The notes under the pieces were generated by a model. It saw only the letters and a program-made list of their open reading frames with translations. It searched no databases and was not told the DNA's origin. This document shows positions 45,501-57,979 of a stretch of 64,000 nt of DNA, piece by piece. Position 1 is the first letter of the stretch. Every line of letters starts with the position of its first letter. The position numbers and the translations under genes are program-made. The stretch is from contig NC_134701.1 in the NCBI RefSeq assembly GCF_043290135.1, forward strand, positions 10,688,501-10,752,500, in the 5' to 3' direction. The DNA comes from Rhipicephalus microplus. Lineage: Eukaryota > Arthropoda > Arachnida > Ixodida > Ixodidae.

Positions 45501-46660
45501 AACTCTGAGGTCATGCAAATATCGCAATTGTGAACAAAACAGTGTAATAGAGCGTTTTTAGATACAAGTGCGAATGTTAGGTTAGGTTAAGATATGAACC
45601 GTCGTAAAACCGCATTTCACAATGTCACTTAGTGAGATGCCGTGTTCTTCACCATTACAAGTCGGGAACTGCGATATGTAATGGAAAGCGCTTGCAACCG
45701 TCGTAATGTTGTAGAAAGCAATGTAAAGTAGCGAGTGAAACGTTTTCTAACGATAGAAGTGCGAAGGTTATGTTAGTTTGAGTTATGTTACTTTAAGCTG
45801 GGTAGCGTCGTGAAACCACAAAAAAGGTCATCTAACGAGATAGTGTTGTTTTATTGCGAGTACGAAACTGCGATAGGTGAAATGATGTGAAAGCACACAA
45901 AACGGCATGAACAAGCCAAATACTGCGTGTTGTACCGTTACAAGAAAGAAACTGCTATGTTGTGATATTCTCGTTAAAGCGCATGCAAGCATCGTGAAAC
46001 CTTTAAGAATGATGTCATTTAGCGAGATACAGCGTTCTGTACTGTAATAGGTTGGTGAAAAACTGTGAGGTCATGCAAGAATCGTAATTGTGAACGAAAC
46101 AGCGTAATAGAGCGTTCTGAGATACAAGTGCGAATGTTAGGTTAGGTTAAGATATGAACCGTCGTAAAACCGCATTAAACAATGTCACTTAGTGAGATGC
46201 AGTGTTTTTCACAATTACAAGTCGGGAACTGCGATATCTAATGTGAAAGCGCATGAAACCGTCGTAATGTTGTAGAGAGCATTGTAAAGTAGCGAGTGAA
46301 ATGTTTTCTAACGATAGAAGTGCGAAGGTTATTTTAGGTTGAGTTATGTTAGTTTAGGCTAAGTAGCGTCGTGAAACCACCAAAAAGGACGTCATCTAAC
46401 GAGATAGTGTTGTTTTATAGCATGTACGAAACTGCAATAGGTGAAATGTTGTGAAAGCACACAAAACGGCATGAACAAGCCAGATACTGCGTGTTGTACC
46501 GTTACAAGTGCGAAACTGCTGTATTGTGATATTCTCGTTAAAGCGCATGCAAGCATCGTGAAATTTAAAAGAACGATGTCATTTAGCGAGATACAGCATT
46601 CTGTACTGCAATAAGTCGGGGAAAAACTGTGAGGTTATGCAAACATCGTAATTATGAACG
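42190..46660. repeat. 2.247-kb four-long-monomer tandem duplication
   Basis: Ruler positions 42596, 43160, 43720 and 44284 recur at exactly +2247 (44843, 45407, 45967 and 46531). Rare variants are shared, such as gtgtgtttttattggg (around 42474 and 44721) and a monomer carrying aagaaagaaactgc instead of aagtgcgaaactgc. The copies are nearly identical, so the event is recent or an assembly effect. Confidence 0.88.
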
Positions 46661-47955
46661 AAACAGTGTAATAGAGTGTTTTGAGATCCATGTGCGAATG
46701 TTAGGTTAGGTTGAGATATCAACCGTCGTAAACCCGCATTAAACAATGTCACTTAGTGAGATGCAGTGTTTTTCACCATTACAAGTCGGGAAATGCGATA
46801 TCTAATGTGAAAGCGCAGGAAACCGGCGTAATGTTGTAGAGAGCATTCTAAAGCAGCGAGTAAAACGTTTTCTAACGATAGAAGTGCGAAGGTTATGTTA
46901 GGTTGAGTTATGTTAATTTAGGCTAGGTAGCGTCGTGAAACCACCAAAAAGGACGTCATCTCACGAGATAGTGTTGTTTTATTGCATGTACGAAACTGCA
47001 ATAGGTGAAATGTTGTGAAAGCACACAAAACGGCATGAACAAGCCAGATACTGCGCGTTGTACCGTTACAAGTGCGAAACTGCTGTATTGTGATATTCTC
47101 GTTAAAGCGCATGCAAGCATCGTGAAACCTAAAAGAACGATGTCATTTAGCGAGATACACCATTCTGTACTGCAATAAGTTGGTGAAAAACTGTGAGGTT
47201 ATGCAAACATCGTAATTATGAACGAAACAGTGTAATAGAGTGTTTTTAGATCCATGTGCGAATGTTAGGTTAGGTTAAGATATGAACCGTTGTAAAACCG
47301 CAATAAGCAATGTCACTTAGTGAGATGCAGTGTTTTTCACCATTACAAGTCCGGAACTGCGATATCTAATGTGAAAGCGCATGAAACCGTCGTAGTGATG
47401 TAGAGAGCATTGTAAAGTAGCGAGTAAAACGTTTTCTAACGATAGAAGTGCGAAGGTTATGTTATGTTGAGTTATGTTAGTTTAGGCTAGGTAGCGTCGT
47501 GAAACCACCAAAAAGGACGTCATCTCACGAGATAGTGTTGTTTTTTTGCGACTACGAAACTGCGATAGGTGAAATATTGTGAAAGGACACAAAACGGCAT
47601 GAACTAGCCAGGTACTGCGTGTTGTACCGTTAAAAGTGCGAAACTGCTATATTGTGATATTCTCGTTAAAGCGCTTGCAAGCATCGTGAAACCTTAACAC
47701 CGATGTCATTTAGCGAGATACCGCGTTCTGTACTGTAATAAGTTGGTGAAAAACTGTGAGGTCATGCAAATATCGTAACTGTGAACGAAACAGTGTAATA
47801 GAGCGTTTTTAGATACAAGTGCGAATGTTAGGTTAGGTTGAGATATCAACCGTCGTAAACCCGCATTAAACAATGTCACTTAGTGAGATGCAGTGTTTTT
47901 CACCATTACAAGTCGGGAAATGCGATATCTAATGTGAAAGCGCTTACAACCGTCG

Positions 47956-48862
47956 TTAGGTTAGGTTAGGTTAGGTTAGGTTAGGTTAGGTTTGGTTAGG
48001 TTAGGTTTGGTTAGGCTAGGTTAGGTTATGTTAGGTTAGGTTAGGTTACGTTAGGTTGGGTTTGGTTGGGTTGGGTTAGGTTTGGTTAGGTTAGGTTAGG
48101 TTGGGTCAGGTTAGGTTAGGTTAGGTTACGTTAGGTTTGGTTAGGTTAGGTTACGTTACGTTAGGTTTGGTTAGGTTAGGTAAGGTTAGTTTAGGTTAGG
48201 TTAGGTTAGGTAAGGTTAGGTTAGGTTAGGTTAGGTTAGGTTAGGTTGGGTTGGGTGTGGTTGGGTTGGGTTGGGTTGGGTTGGGTTAGGTTGGGTTAGG
48301 TTAGGTTAGGTTAGGTTAGGTTAGGTTACGTTAGGTTATGTTAGGTTAGGTTAGGTTACGTTAGGTTAGGTTAGGTTAGGTTAGGTAAGGTTAGGTTAGG
48401 TTAGGTTTGGTTTGGTTAGGTTAGGTTAGGTCGGGTTGGGTTGGGTTGGGTTAGGTTAGGTTAGGTCAGGTTACATTACGTTAGGTTAGGTTAGGCTAGG
48501 TTAGGTTAGGTTTGGTTAGGTTAGGTTAGGTTAGGTTAGGTTCGATTAGGTTGGGTAGGGTTGGGTTGGGTTGGGTTGGGTTAGGTTAGGTCAGGTTAGG
48601 TTAGGTTAGGTTAGGTTGGGTTAGGCTGGGTTGGGTTAGGTTAGGTTAGGTTAGGTTAGGTTGGGTTGGGTTGGGTTAGGTTAGGTTAAGGTAGGTTAGG
48701 TTAGGTTGGGTTGGGTTGGGTTGGGTTGGGTTGGGTTGGGTTGGGTTGGGTTAGGTTAGGTTGGGTTAGGTTAGGTTGGGTTGGGTTGGGTTGGGTTAGG
48801 TTAGGTAAGGTTAGGTTAGGTTAGGTTAGGTTAGGTAAGGTTAGGTTAGGTTAGGTTAGGTT
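47956..48862 (+). repeat. degenerate (TTAGG)n telomere-like array 1
   Basis: About 907 bp of head-to-tail pentamers. TTAGG is the commonest unit, with TTGGG, TTTGG, TTACG, TAAGG and TCAGG variants. TTGGG units cluster in runs. The left edge is abrupt, after accgtcg of a monomer. The right edge runs into ttaagatatgaaccgtcg, the normal continuation of the monomer's own TTAGG motif. The G-rich strand is the plus strand, so if it reflects a chromosome end, that end would lie to the right. The degeneracy argues for an interstitial array. Confidence 0.93.
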
Positions 48863-51800
48863 AAGATATGAACCGTCGTAAAACCGCATTAAACAATGTC
48901 ACTTAGTGAGATAAAGTGTTTTTCACCATTACAAGTCGGGAACTGCGATATCTAATGTGAAAGCGCTTGAAACCGTCGTATTGTTGTAGAAAGCATTGGA
49001 AAGTAGCAAGTAAAACGTTTTCTAACGATAGAAGTGCGAAGGTTATGTTAGGTTGAGTTAGTTCAAGCTAGGTAGCGTCGTGAAACCACCAAAAACGACG
49101 TCATCTAACGAGATAGTGTTGTTTTATTGCGAGTACGAAACTGCGATAAGTGAAATGTTGTGAAAGCCCACAAAACGGCATGAACAAGCCACATACTGCG
49201 CGTTGTACCGTTACAAGTGCGAAACTGCTATGTTGTGATATTCTCGTTGAAGCACATGCAAGCATCGTGAAACCTTAAAGAATGATGTCATTTAGCGAGA
49301 TACAGCGTTCTGTACTGCAATAAGTTGGTGAAAAACTGTGACGTCATGCAATTATCGTATTTGTGAACGAAACAGTGTAATAGAGCGTTTTGAGATACAA
49401 GTGCGAATGTTAGGTTAGGTTTAGATATGAACCGTCGTAAAAGCGCATTAAACAATGTCACTTAGTGAGATGCTGTGTTTTTCACCATTACAAGTCGGGA
49501 ACTGCGATGTCTAATGTGAAAGCGCTTGAAACCGTCGTAATGTTGTAGAAAGCAATGTATAGAAGCGAGTAAAACGTTTTCTATCGATAGAAGTGCGAAG
49601 GTTATGTTAGTTTGAGTTAGTTTAAGCTAGGTAGCGTCGTGAAACCACAAAAAACGACGTCATCTAACGAGATGGTGTTGTTTTATTGCGACTACGAAAC
49701 TTCGATAGGTGAAATATTGTGAAAGGACACAAAACGGCATGAACTAGCCAGGTACTGCATGTTGTACTGTTACAAGTGCGAAACTGCTATGTTGTGATAT
49801 TCTCGTTAAAACGCATGCAAGCATCGTGATACCTTAAAGAATGATGTCATTTAGCGAGATACAGCGTTCTGTTTTGTAATAAGTTGGTGAAAAACTGTGA
49901 GGTGATGCAAATATTGTAATTGTGAACTAAACAGTGTAGTAGAGCGTTTTCAGATACAAGTGCGAATGTTAGGTTAGGTTAAGATATGAACCATCGTAAA
50001 ACCGCATTAAACAATGTCACTTAGTGAGATGCAGTGTTTTTCACCATTACAAGTCGGGAACTGCGATATCTAATATGAAAGCGCTTGAAACCGTCGTAAT
50101 GTTGTAGAGAGCATTGTAAAGTAGCGAGTAAAACGTTTTCTAACGATAGAAGTGCGAAGGTTATGTTAGGTTGAGTTATGTTAGTTTAAGCTAGGTAGCG
50201 TCGTGAAACCACCAAAAAGGACGTCATCTAACGAGATAGTGTTGTTTTATTGCATGTACGAAACTGCAATAGGTGAAATGTTGTGAAAGCACACAAAACG
50301 GCATGAACTAGCCAGGTACTGCGTGTTGTACCGTTACAAGTGCGAAACTGCTATGTTGTGATATTCTCGTTACAACGCATGCAAGCATCGTGAAACCTTA
50401 AAGAATGATGTCATTTAGCGAGATACAGCGTTCTGTACTGCAATAAGTTGGTTAAAAACTGTGACATCATGCAATTATCGTAATTGTAACGAAACAGTGT
50501 AATAGAGCGTTTTGAGATACAAGTGCGAATGTTAGGTTAGGTTTAGATATGAACCGTCGTAAAACCGCATTAAACAATGTCACTTAGTGAGATGCAGTAA
50601 TTTTCACCATTACAAGTCGGGAACTGCGATATCTAATGTGAAAACGCATGAAACCGTCGTAATGTTGTAGAGAGCATTGGAAAGTAGCGAGTAAAACGTT
50701 TTCTAACGATAGAAGTGCGAAGGTTATGTTAGGTTGAGTTATGTTAATTTAAGCTAGGTAGCGTCGTGAAACCACAAAAAAGGACGTCATCTAACGAGAT
50801 AGTGTTGTTTTTTTGCATGTACGAAACTGCAATAGGTGAAATGTTGTGAAAGCACACAAAACGGCATGAACTAGCCAGGTACTGCGTGTTGTACCGTTAA
50901 AAGTGTGAAACTGCTATATTGTGATATTTTCAGTAAAGCGCATGCAAGCATCGTGAAACCCTAAAGAACGATGTCATTTAGCGAGATACCGCGTTCTGTA
51001 CTGTAATGAGTTGGTGAAAAACTGTGAGGTCATGCAAATATCGTAATTGTGAACGAAACAGTGTAATAGAGCGTTTTTAGATACAAGTGCGAATGTTAGG
51101 TTAGGTTAAGATATGAACCGTCGTAAAACCGCATTAAACAATGTCACTTAGTGAGATGCAGTGTTCTTCACCATTACAAGTCGGGAACTGCGATATGTAA
51201 TGTGAAAGCGCATGAAACCGTCGTATCGTTGTAGAGATCATTGTAAAGTAGCGAGTAAAACGTTTTCTAACGATAGAAGTGCGAAGGTTATGTTAGGTGA
51301 GTTATGTTAGTTTAAGCTAGGTAGCGTCATGAAACCACCAAAAAGGACGTCATCTAACGAGATAGTGTTGTTTTATTGCATGTACGAAACTGCAATAGGT
51401 GAAATGTTGTGAAAGCACACAAAACGGCATGAACAAGCCAGATACCGCGTGTTGTACCGTTATAAGTGCGAAACTGCTATATTTTGATATTCTCGTTAAA
51501 GCGCATGCAAGCATCGTGAAACCTAAAAGAACGATGTCATTTAGCGAGATACAGCATTCTGTACTGTAATAAGTTGGTGAAAAACTCTGAGGTCATGCAA
51601 ATATCGCAATTGTGAACAAAACAGTGTAATAGAGCGTTTTTAGATACAAGTGCGAATGTTAGGTTAGGTTAAGATATGAACCGTCGTAAAACCGCATTTC
51701 ACAATGTCACTTAGTGAGATGCCGTGTTCTTCACCATTACAAGTCGGGAACTGCGATATGTAATGGAAAGCGCTTGCAACCGTCGTAATGTTGTAGAAAG

Positions 51801-54041
51801 CAATGTAAAGTAGCGAGTGAAACGTTTTCTAAAGATAGAAGTGCGAAGGTTATGTTAGTTTGAGTTATGTTACTTTAAGCTGGGTAGCGTCGTGAAACCA
51901 CAAAAAAAGGTCATCTAACGAGATAGTGTTGTTTTATTGCGAGTACGAAACTGCGATAGGTGAAATGATGTTGTGAAAGCACACAAAACGGCATGAACAA
52001 GCCAAATACTGCGTGTTGTACCGTTACAAGAAAGAAACTGCTATGTTGTGATATTCTCGTTAAAGCGCATGCAAGCATCGTGAAACCTTTAAGAATGATG
52101 TCATTTAGCGAGATACAGCGTTCTGTACTGTAATAGGTTGGTGAAAAACTGTGAGGTCATGCAAGAATCGTAATTGTGAACGAAACAGCGTAATAGAGCG
52201 TTCTGAGATACAAGTGCGAATGTTAGGTTAGGTTAAGATATGAACCGTCGTAAAACCGCATTAAACAATGTCACTTAGTGAGATGCAGTGTTTTTCACAA
52301 TTACAAGTCGGGAACTGCGATATCTAAAGTGAAAGCGCATGAAACCGTCGTAATGTTGTAGAGAGCATTGTAAAGTAGCGAGTGAAATGTTTTCTAACGA
52401 TAGAAGTGCGAAGGTTATTTTAGGTTGAGTTATGCTAGTTTAGGCTAAGTAGCGTCGTGAAACCACCAAAAAGGACGTCATCTAACGAGATAGTGTTGTT
52501 TTATTGCATGTACGAAACTGCAATAGGTGAATTGTTGTGAAAGCACACAAAACGGCATGAACAAGCCAGATACTGCGTGTTGCACCGTTACAAGTGCGAA
52601 ACTGCTGTATTGTGATATTCTCGTTAAAGCGCATGCAAGCATCGTGAAATTTAAAAGAACGATGTCATTTAGCGAGATACAGCATTCTGTACTGCAATAA
52701 GTCGGGGAAAAACTGTGAGGTTATGCAAACATCGTAATTATGAACGAAACAGTGTAATAGAGTGTTTTGAAATCCATGTGCGAATGTTAGGTTAGGTTGA
52801 GATATCAACCGTCGTAAACCCGCATTAAACAATGTCACTTAGTGAGATGCAGTGTTTTTCACCATTACAAGTCGGGAAATGCGATATCTAATGTGAAAGC
52901 GCAGGAAACCGGCGTAATGTTGTAGAGAGCATTCTAAAGCAGCGAGTAAAACGTTTTCTAACGATAGAAGTGCGAAGGTTATGTTAGGTTGAGTTATGTT
53001 AATTTAGGCTAGGTAGCGTCGTGAAACCACCAAAAAGGACGTCATCTCACGAGATAGTGTTGTTTTATTGCATGTACGAAACTGCAATAGGTGAAATGTT
53101 GTGAAAGCACACAAAACGGCATGAACAAGCCAGATACTGCGCGTTGTACCGTTACAAGTGCGAAACTGCTGTATTGTGATATTCTCGTTAAAGCGCATGC
53201 AAGCATCGTGAAACCTAAAAGAACGATGTCATTTAGCGAGATACACCATTCTGTACTGCAATAAGTTGGTGAAAAACTGTGAGGTTATGCAAACATCGTA
53301 ATTATGAACGAAACAGTGTAATAGAGTGTTTTTAGATCCATGTGCGAATGTTAGGTTAGGTTAAGATATGAACCGTTGTAAAACCGCAATAAGCAATGTC
53401 ACTTAGTGAGATGCAGTGTTTTTCACCATTACAAGTCCGGAACTGCGATATCTAATGTGAAAGCGCATGAGACCGTCGTAGTGATGTAGAGAGCATTGTA
53501 AAGTAGCGAGTAAAACGTTTTCTAACGATAGAAGTGCGAAGGTTATGTTATGTTGAGTTATGTTAGTTTAGGCTAGGTAGCGTCGTGAAACCACCAAAAA
53601 GGACGTCATCTCACGAGATAGTGTTGTTTTTTTGCGACTACGAAACTGCGATAGGTGAAATATTGTGAAAGGACACAAAACGGCATGAACTAGCCAGGTA
53701 CTGCGTGTTGTACCGTTAAAAGTGCGAAACTGCTATATTGTGATATTCTCGTTAAAGCGCTTGGAAGCATCGTGAAACCTTAACACCGATGTCATTTAGC
53801 GAGATACCGCGTTCTGTACTGTAATAAGTTGATGAAAAACTGTGAGGTCATGCAAATATCGTAACTGTGAACGAAACAGTGTAATAGAGCGTTTTTAGAT
53901 ACAAGTGCGAATGTTAGGTTAGGTTGAGATATCAACCGTCGTAAACCCGCATTAAACAATGTCACTTAGTGAGATGCAGTGTTTTTCACCATTACAAGTC
54001 GGGAAATGCGATATCTAATGTGAAAGCGCTTACAACCGTCG
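48863..54041. repeat. satellite between the two TTAGG arrays (long monomers only)
   Basis: Ruler positions are 49240, 49799, 50363, 50926, 51489, 52053, 52617, 53181 and 53745, with intervals of 559-564 bp and no short monomer. The copy at 50926 reads gatattttcagt instead of gatattctcgtt. A full TGACGTCA palindrome occurs at 49339-49346 by point change in one monomer. No gene is present. Confidence 0.95.
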
Positions 54042-54748
54042 TTAGGTTAGGTTAGGTTAGGTTAGGTTAGGTTAGGTTTGGTTAGGTTAGGTTTGGTTAG
54101 GCTAGGTTAGGTTATGTTAGGTTAGGTTAGGTTACGTTAGGTTGGGTTTGGTTGGGTTGGGTTAGGTTTGGTTAGGTTAGGTTAGGTTGGGTCAGGTTAG
54201 GTTAGGTTAGGTTACGTTAGGTTTGGTTAGGTTAGGTTACGTTACGTTAGGTTTGGTTAGGTTAGGTAAGGTTAGTTTAGGTTAGGTTAGGTTAGGTAAG
54301 GTTAGGTTAGGTTAGGTTTGGTCGGGTTGGGTTGGGTTGGGTTAGGTTAGGTTAGGTCAGGTTACATTACGTTAGGTTAGGTTAGGCTAGGTTAGGTTAG
54401 GTTTGGTTAGGTTAGGTTAGGTTAGGTTCGATTAGGTTGGGTAGGGTTGGGTTGGGTTGGGTTGGGTTAGGTTAGGTCAGGTTAGGTTAGGTTAGGTTAG
54501 GTTGGGTTAGGCTGGGTTGGGTTAGGTTAGGTTAGGTTAGGTTAGGTTGGGTTGGGTTGGGTTAGGTTAGGTTAAGTTAGGTTAGGTTAGGTTGGGTTGG
54601 GTTGGGTTGGGTTGGGTTGGGTTGGGTTGGGTTGGGTTAGGTTAGGTTGGGTTAGGTTAGGTTGGGTTGGGTTGGGTTGGGTTAGGTTAGGTAAGGTTAG
54701 GTTAGGTTAGGTTAGGTTAGGTAAGGTTAGGTTAGGTTAGGTTAGGTT
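54042..54748 (+). repeat. degenerate (TTAGG)n telomere-like array 2
   Basis: About 707 bp, entering and leaving the satellite at the same monomer positions as array 1 and sharing its pattern of variant pentamers. It lacks an internal stretch of about 200 bp that array 1 has between roughly 48220 and 48430. The loss lies between similar taaggttagg-containing stretches. Confidence 0.93.
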
Positions 54749-57700
54749 AAGATATGAACCGTCGTAAAACCGCATTAAACAATGTCACTTAGTGAGATAA
54801 AGTGTTTTTCACCATTACAAGTCGGGAACTGCGATATCTAATGTGAAAGCGCTTGAAACCGTCGTATTGTTGTAGAAAGCATTGGAAAGTAGCAAGTAAA
54901 ACGTTTTCTAACGATAGAAGTGCGAATGTTATGTTAGGTTGAGTTAGTTCAAGCTAGGTAGCGTCGTGAAACCACCAAAAACGACGTCATCTAACGAGAT
55001 AGTGTTGTTTTATTGCGAGTACGAAACTGCGATAAGTGAAATGTTGTGAAAGCCCACAAAACGGCATGAACAAGCCACATACTGCGCGTTGTACCGTTAC
55101 AAGTGCGAAACTGCTATGTTGTGATATTCTCGTTGAAGCACATGCAAGCATCGTGAAACCTTAAAGAATGATGTCATTTAGCGAGATACAGCGTTCTGTA
55201 CTGCAATAAGTTGGTGAAAAACTGTGACGTCATGCAATTATCGTATTTGTGAACGAAACAGTGTAATAGAGCGTTTTGAGATACAAGTGCGAATGTTAGG
55301 TTAGGTTTAGATATGAACCGTCGTAAAAGCGCATTAAACAATGTCACTTAGTGAGATGCTGTGTTTTTCACCATTACAAGTCGGGAACTGCGATATCTAA
55401 TGTGAAAGCGCTTGAAACCGTCGTAATGTTGTAGAAAGCAATGTATAGAAGCGAGTAAAACGTTTTCTATCGATAGAAGTGCGAAGGTTATGTTAGTTTG
55501 AGTTAGTTTAAGCTAGGTAGCGTCGTGAAACCACAAAAAACGACGTCATCTAACGAGATGGTGTTGTTTTATTGCGACTACGAAACTTCGATAGGTGAAA
55601 TATTGTGAAAGGACACAAAACGGCATGAACTAGCCAGGTACTGCATGTTGTACTGTTACAAGTGCGAAACTGCTATGTTGTGATATTCTCGTTAAAACGC
55701 ATGCAAGCATCGTGAAACCTTAAAGAATGATGTCATTTAGCGAGATACAGCGTTCTGTTTTGTAATAAGTTGGTGAAAAACTGTGAGGTGATGCAAATAT
55801 TGTAATTGTGAACTAAACAGTGTAGTAGAGCGTTTTCAGATACAAGTGCGAATGTTAGGTTAGGTTAAGATATGAACCGTCGTAAAACCGCATTAAACAA
55901 TGTCACTTAGTGAGATGCAGTGTTTTTCACCATTACAAGTCGGGAACTGCGATATCCAATATAAAAGCGCTTGAAACCGTCGTAATGTTGTAGAGAGCAT
56001 TGTAAAGTAGCGAGTAAAACGTTTTCTAACGATAGAAGTGCGAAGGTTATGTTAGGTTGAGTTATGTTAGTTTAAGCTAGGTAGCGTCGTGAAACCACCA
56101 AAAAGGACGTCATCTAACGAGATAGTGTTGTTTTATTGCATGTACGAAACTGCAATAGGTGAAATGTTGTGAAAGCACACAAAACGGCATGAACTAGCCA
56201 GGTACTGCGTGTTGTACCGTTACAAGTGCGAAACTGCTATGTTGTGATATTCTCGTTACAACGCATGCAAGCATCGTGAAACCTTAAAGAATGATGTCAT
56301 TTAGCGAGATACAGCGTTCTGTACTGCAATAAGTTGGTTAAAAACTGTGACATCATGCAATTATCGTAATTGTAACGAAACAGTGTAATAGAGCGTTTTG
56401 AGATACAAGTGCGAATGTTAGGTTAGGTTTAGATATGAACCGTCGTAAAACCGCATTAAACAATGTCACTTAGTGAGATGCAGTAATTTTCACCATTACA
56501 AGTCGGGAACTGCGATATCTAATGTGAAAACGCATGAAACCGTCGTAATGTTGTAGAGAGCATTGGAAAGTAGCGAGTAAAACGTTTTCTAACGATAGAA
56601 GTGCGAAGGTTATGTTAGGTTGAGTTATGTTAATTTAAGCTAGGTAGCGTCGTGAAACCTCAAAAAAGGACGTCATCTAACGAGATAGTGTTGTTTTTTT
56701 GCATGTACGAAACTGCAATAGGTGAAATGTTGTGAAAGCACACAAAACGGCATGAACTAGCCAGGTACTGCGTGTTGTACCGTTAAAAGTGTGAAACTGC
56801 TATATTGTGATATTTTCAGTAAAGCGCATGCAAGCATCGTGAAACCCTAAAGAACGATGTCATTTAGCGAGATACCGCGTTCTGTACTGTAATGAGTTGG
56901 TGAAAAACTGTGAGGTCATGCAAATATCGTAATTGTGAACGAAACAGTGTAATAGAGCGTTTTTAGATACAAGTGCGAATGTTAGGTTAGGTTAAGATAT
57001 GAACCGTCGTAAAACCGCATTAAACAATGTCACTTAGTGAGATGCAGTGTTCTTCACCATTACAAGTCGGGAACTGCGATATGTAATGTGAAAGCGCATG
57101 AAACCGTCGTATCGTTGTAGAGATCATTGTAAAGTAGCGAGTAAAACGTTTTCTAACGATAGAAGTGCGAAGGTTATGTTAGGTGAGTTATGTTAGTTTA
57201 AGCTAGGTAGCGTCATGAAACCACCAAAAAGGACGTCATCTAACGAGATAGTGTTGTTTTATTGCATGTACGAAACTGCAATAGGTGAAATGTTATGAAA
57301 GCACACAAAACGGCATGAACAAGCCAGATACCGCGTGTTGTACCGTTACAAGTGCGAAACTGCTGTATTGTGATATTCTCGTTAAAGCGCATGTAAGCAT
57401 CGTGAAACCCTAAAGAACGATGTCATTTAGCGAGATACAGCGTTCTGTACTGCAACCGTCGTTAAACCGCATTAAACAATGTCATTTAGTGAGATGCAGT
57501 GCTTTCACAATTACAAGTCGGAAACTGCGATATCTAATGTGAAAGCGCATGAAACCGTCGTAATGTTGTAGAGAGCATTGTAAAGTAGCGAGTAAAACGT
57601 TTTCTAACGATAGAAGTGCGAAGGTTATTTTAGGTTGAGTTATGTTAGTTTAGGCTAGGTAGCGTCGTGAAACCACCATAAAGGACGTCATCTAACGAGA

Positions 57701-57979
57701 TTGTGTTGTTTTATTGCATGTACGAAACCGCAATAGGTGAAATGTTGTGAAAGCACACAAAACGGCATGAACAAGCCAGATACTGCGTGTAGTACCGTTA
57801 CAAGTGCGAAACTGCTGTATTGTGATATTCTCGTTAAAGCGCATGCAAGCATCGTGAAACCTTAAAGAACGATGTCATTTAGCGAGATACAGCGTTCTGT
57901 ACTGCAACCGTCGTAAAACCGCATTAAACAATGTCACTTAGTGAGATGCAGTGTTTTTCACCATTACAAGTCGGGAACT
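54749..57979. repeat. satellite, right end of the 6.09-kb duplication and junction to mixed monomers
   Basis: Ruler positions are 55126, 55685, 56249, 56812, 57375 and 57827. The last interval (452 bp) is the first short monomer since 42037, so the long-only domain ends near 57.3 kb, where copy 2 of the duplication also ends. TGACGTCA recurs at 55225-55232, 5886 bp from its partner. The segment stops at gtcgggaact (57979), where LINE-C begins. Confidence 0.94.

Larger units (their letters stand above)
27131..47955. repeat. satellite array, central and right domains
   Basis: Ruler motif positions are 27314, 27873, 28431, 28884, 29442, 30006, 30459, 31018, 31576, 32029, 32587, 33151, 33604, 34163, 34725, 35177, 35741, 36300, 36858, 37310, 37869, 38433, 38886, 39444, 40008, 40461, 41020, 41584, 42037, 42596, 43160, 43720, 44284, 44843, 45407, 45967, 46531, 47095 and 47659. 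Up to 42037 the intervals follow a long-long-short pattern (about 1570-1576 bp per trimer) with one extra long monomer at 35177-35741. After 42037 every interval is long (559-564 bp). No gene is supported anywhere in this stretch. Confidence 0.96.
45325..57290. repeat. 6.09-kb tandem duplication carrying a TTAGG array in each copy
   Basis: Copy 1 spans about 45325-51410 and copy 2 about 51410-57290. Offsets are 6082-6087 before the TTAGG arrays and 5886 after them. The change is explained by the second array being about 200 bp shorter, plus a 3-bp insertion near 51970. The edges fall inside a monomer at the same phase (around gaaatgttgtg), as expected from unequal exchange between monomers. 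Confidence 0.88.

Noticed and set aside
46918..53198. Identical 64-residue frames at 46918-47112 and 53004-53198
   Set aside because: Identity results from the 6.09-kb duplication. The sequence is ordinary satellite without coding features.
47956..54748. The TTAGG arrays as functional chromosome ends
   Set aside because: Satellite continues on both sides, the units are highly degenerate, and one array is a copy of the other through a segmental duplication.
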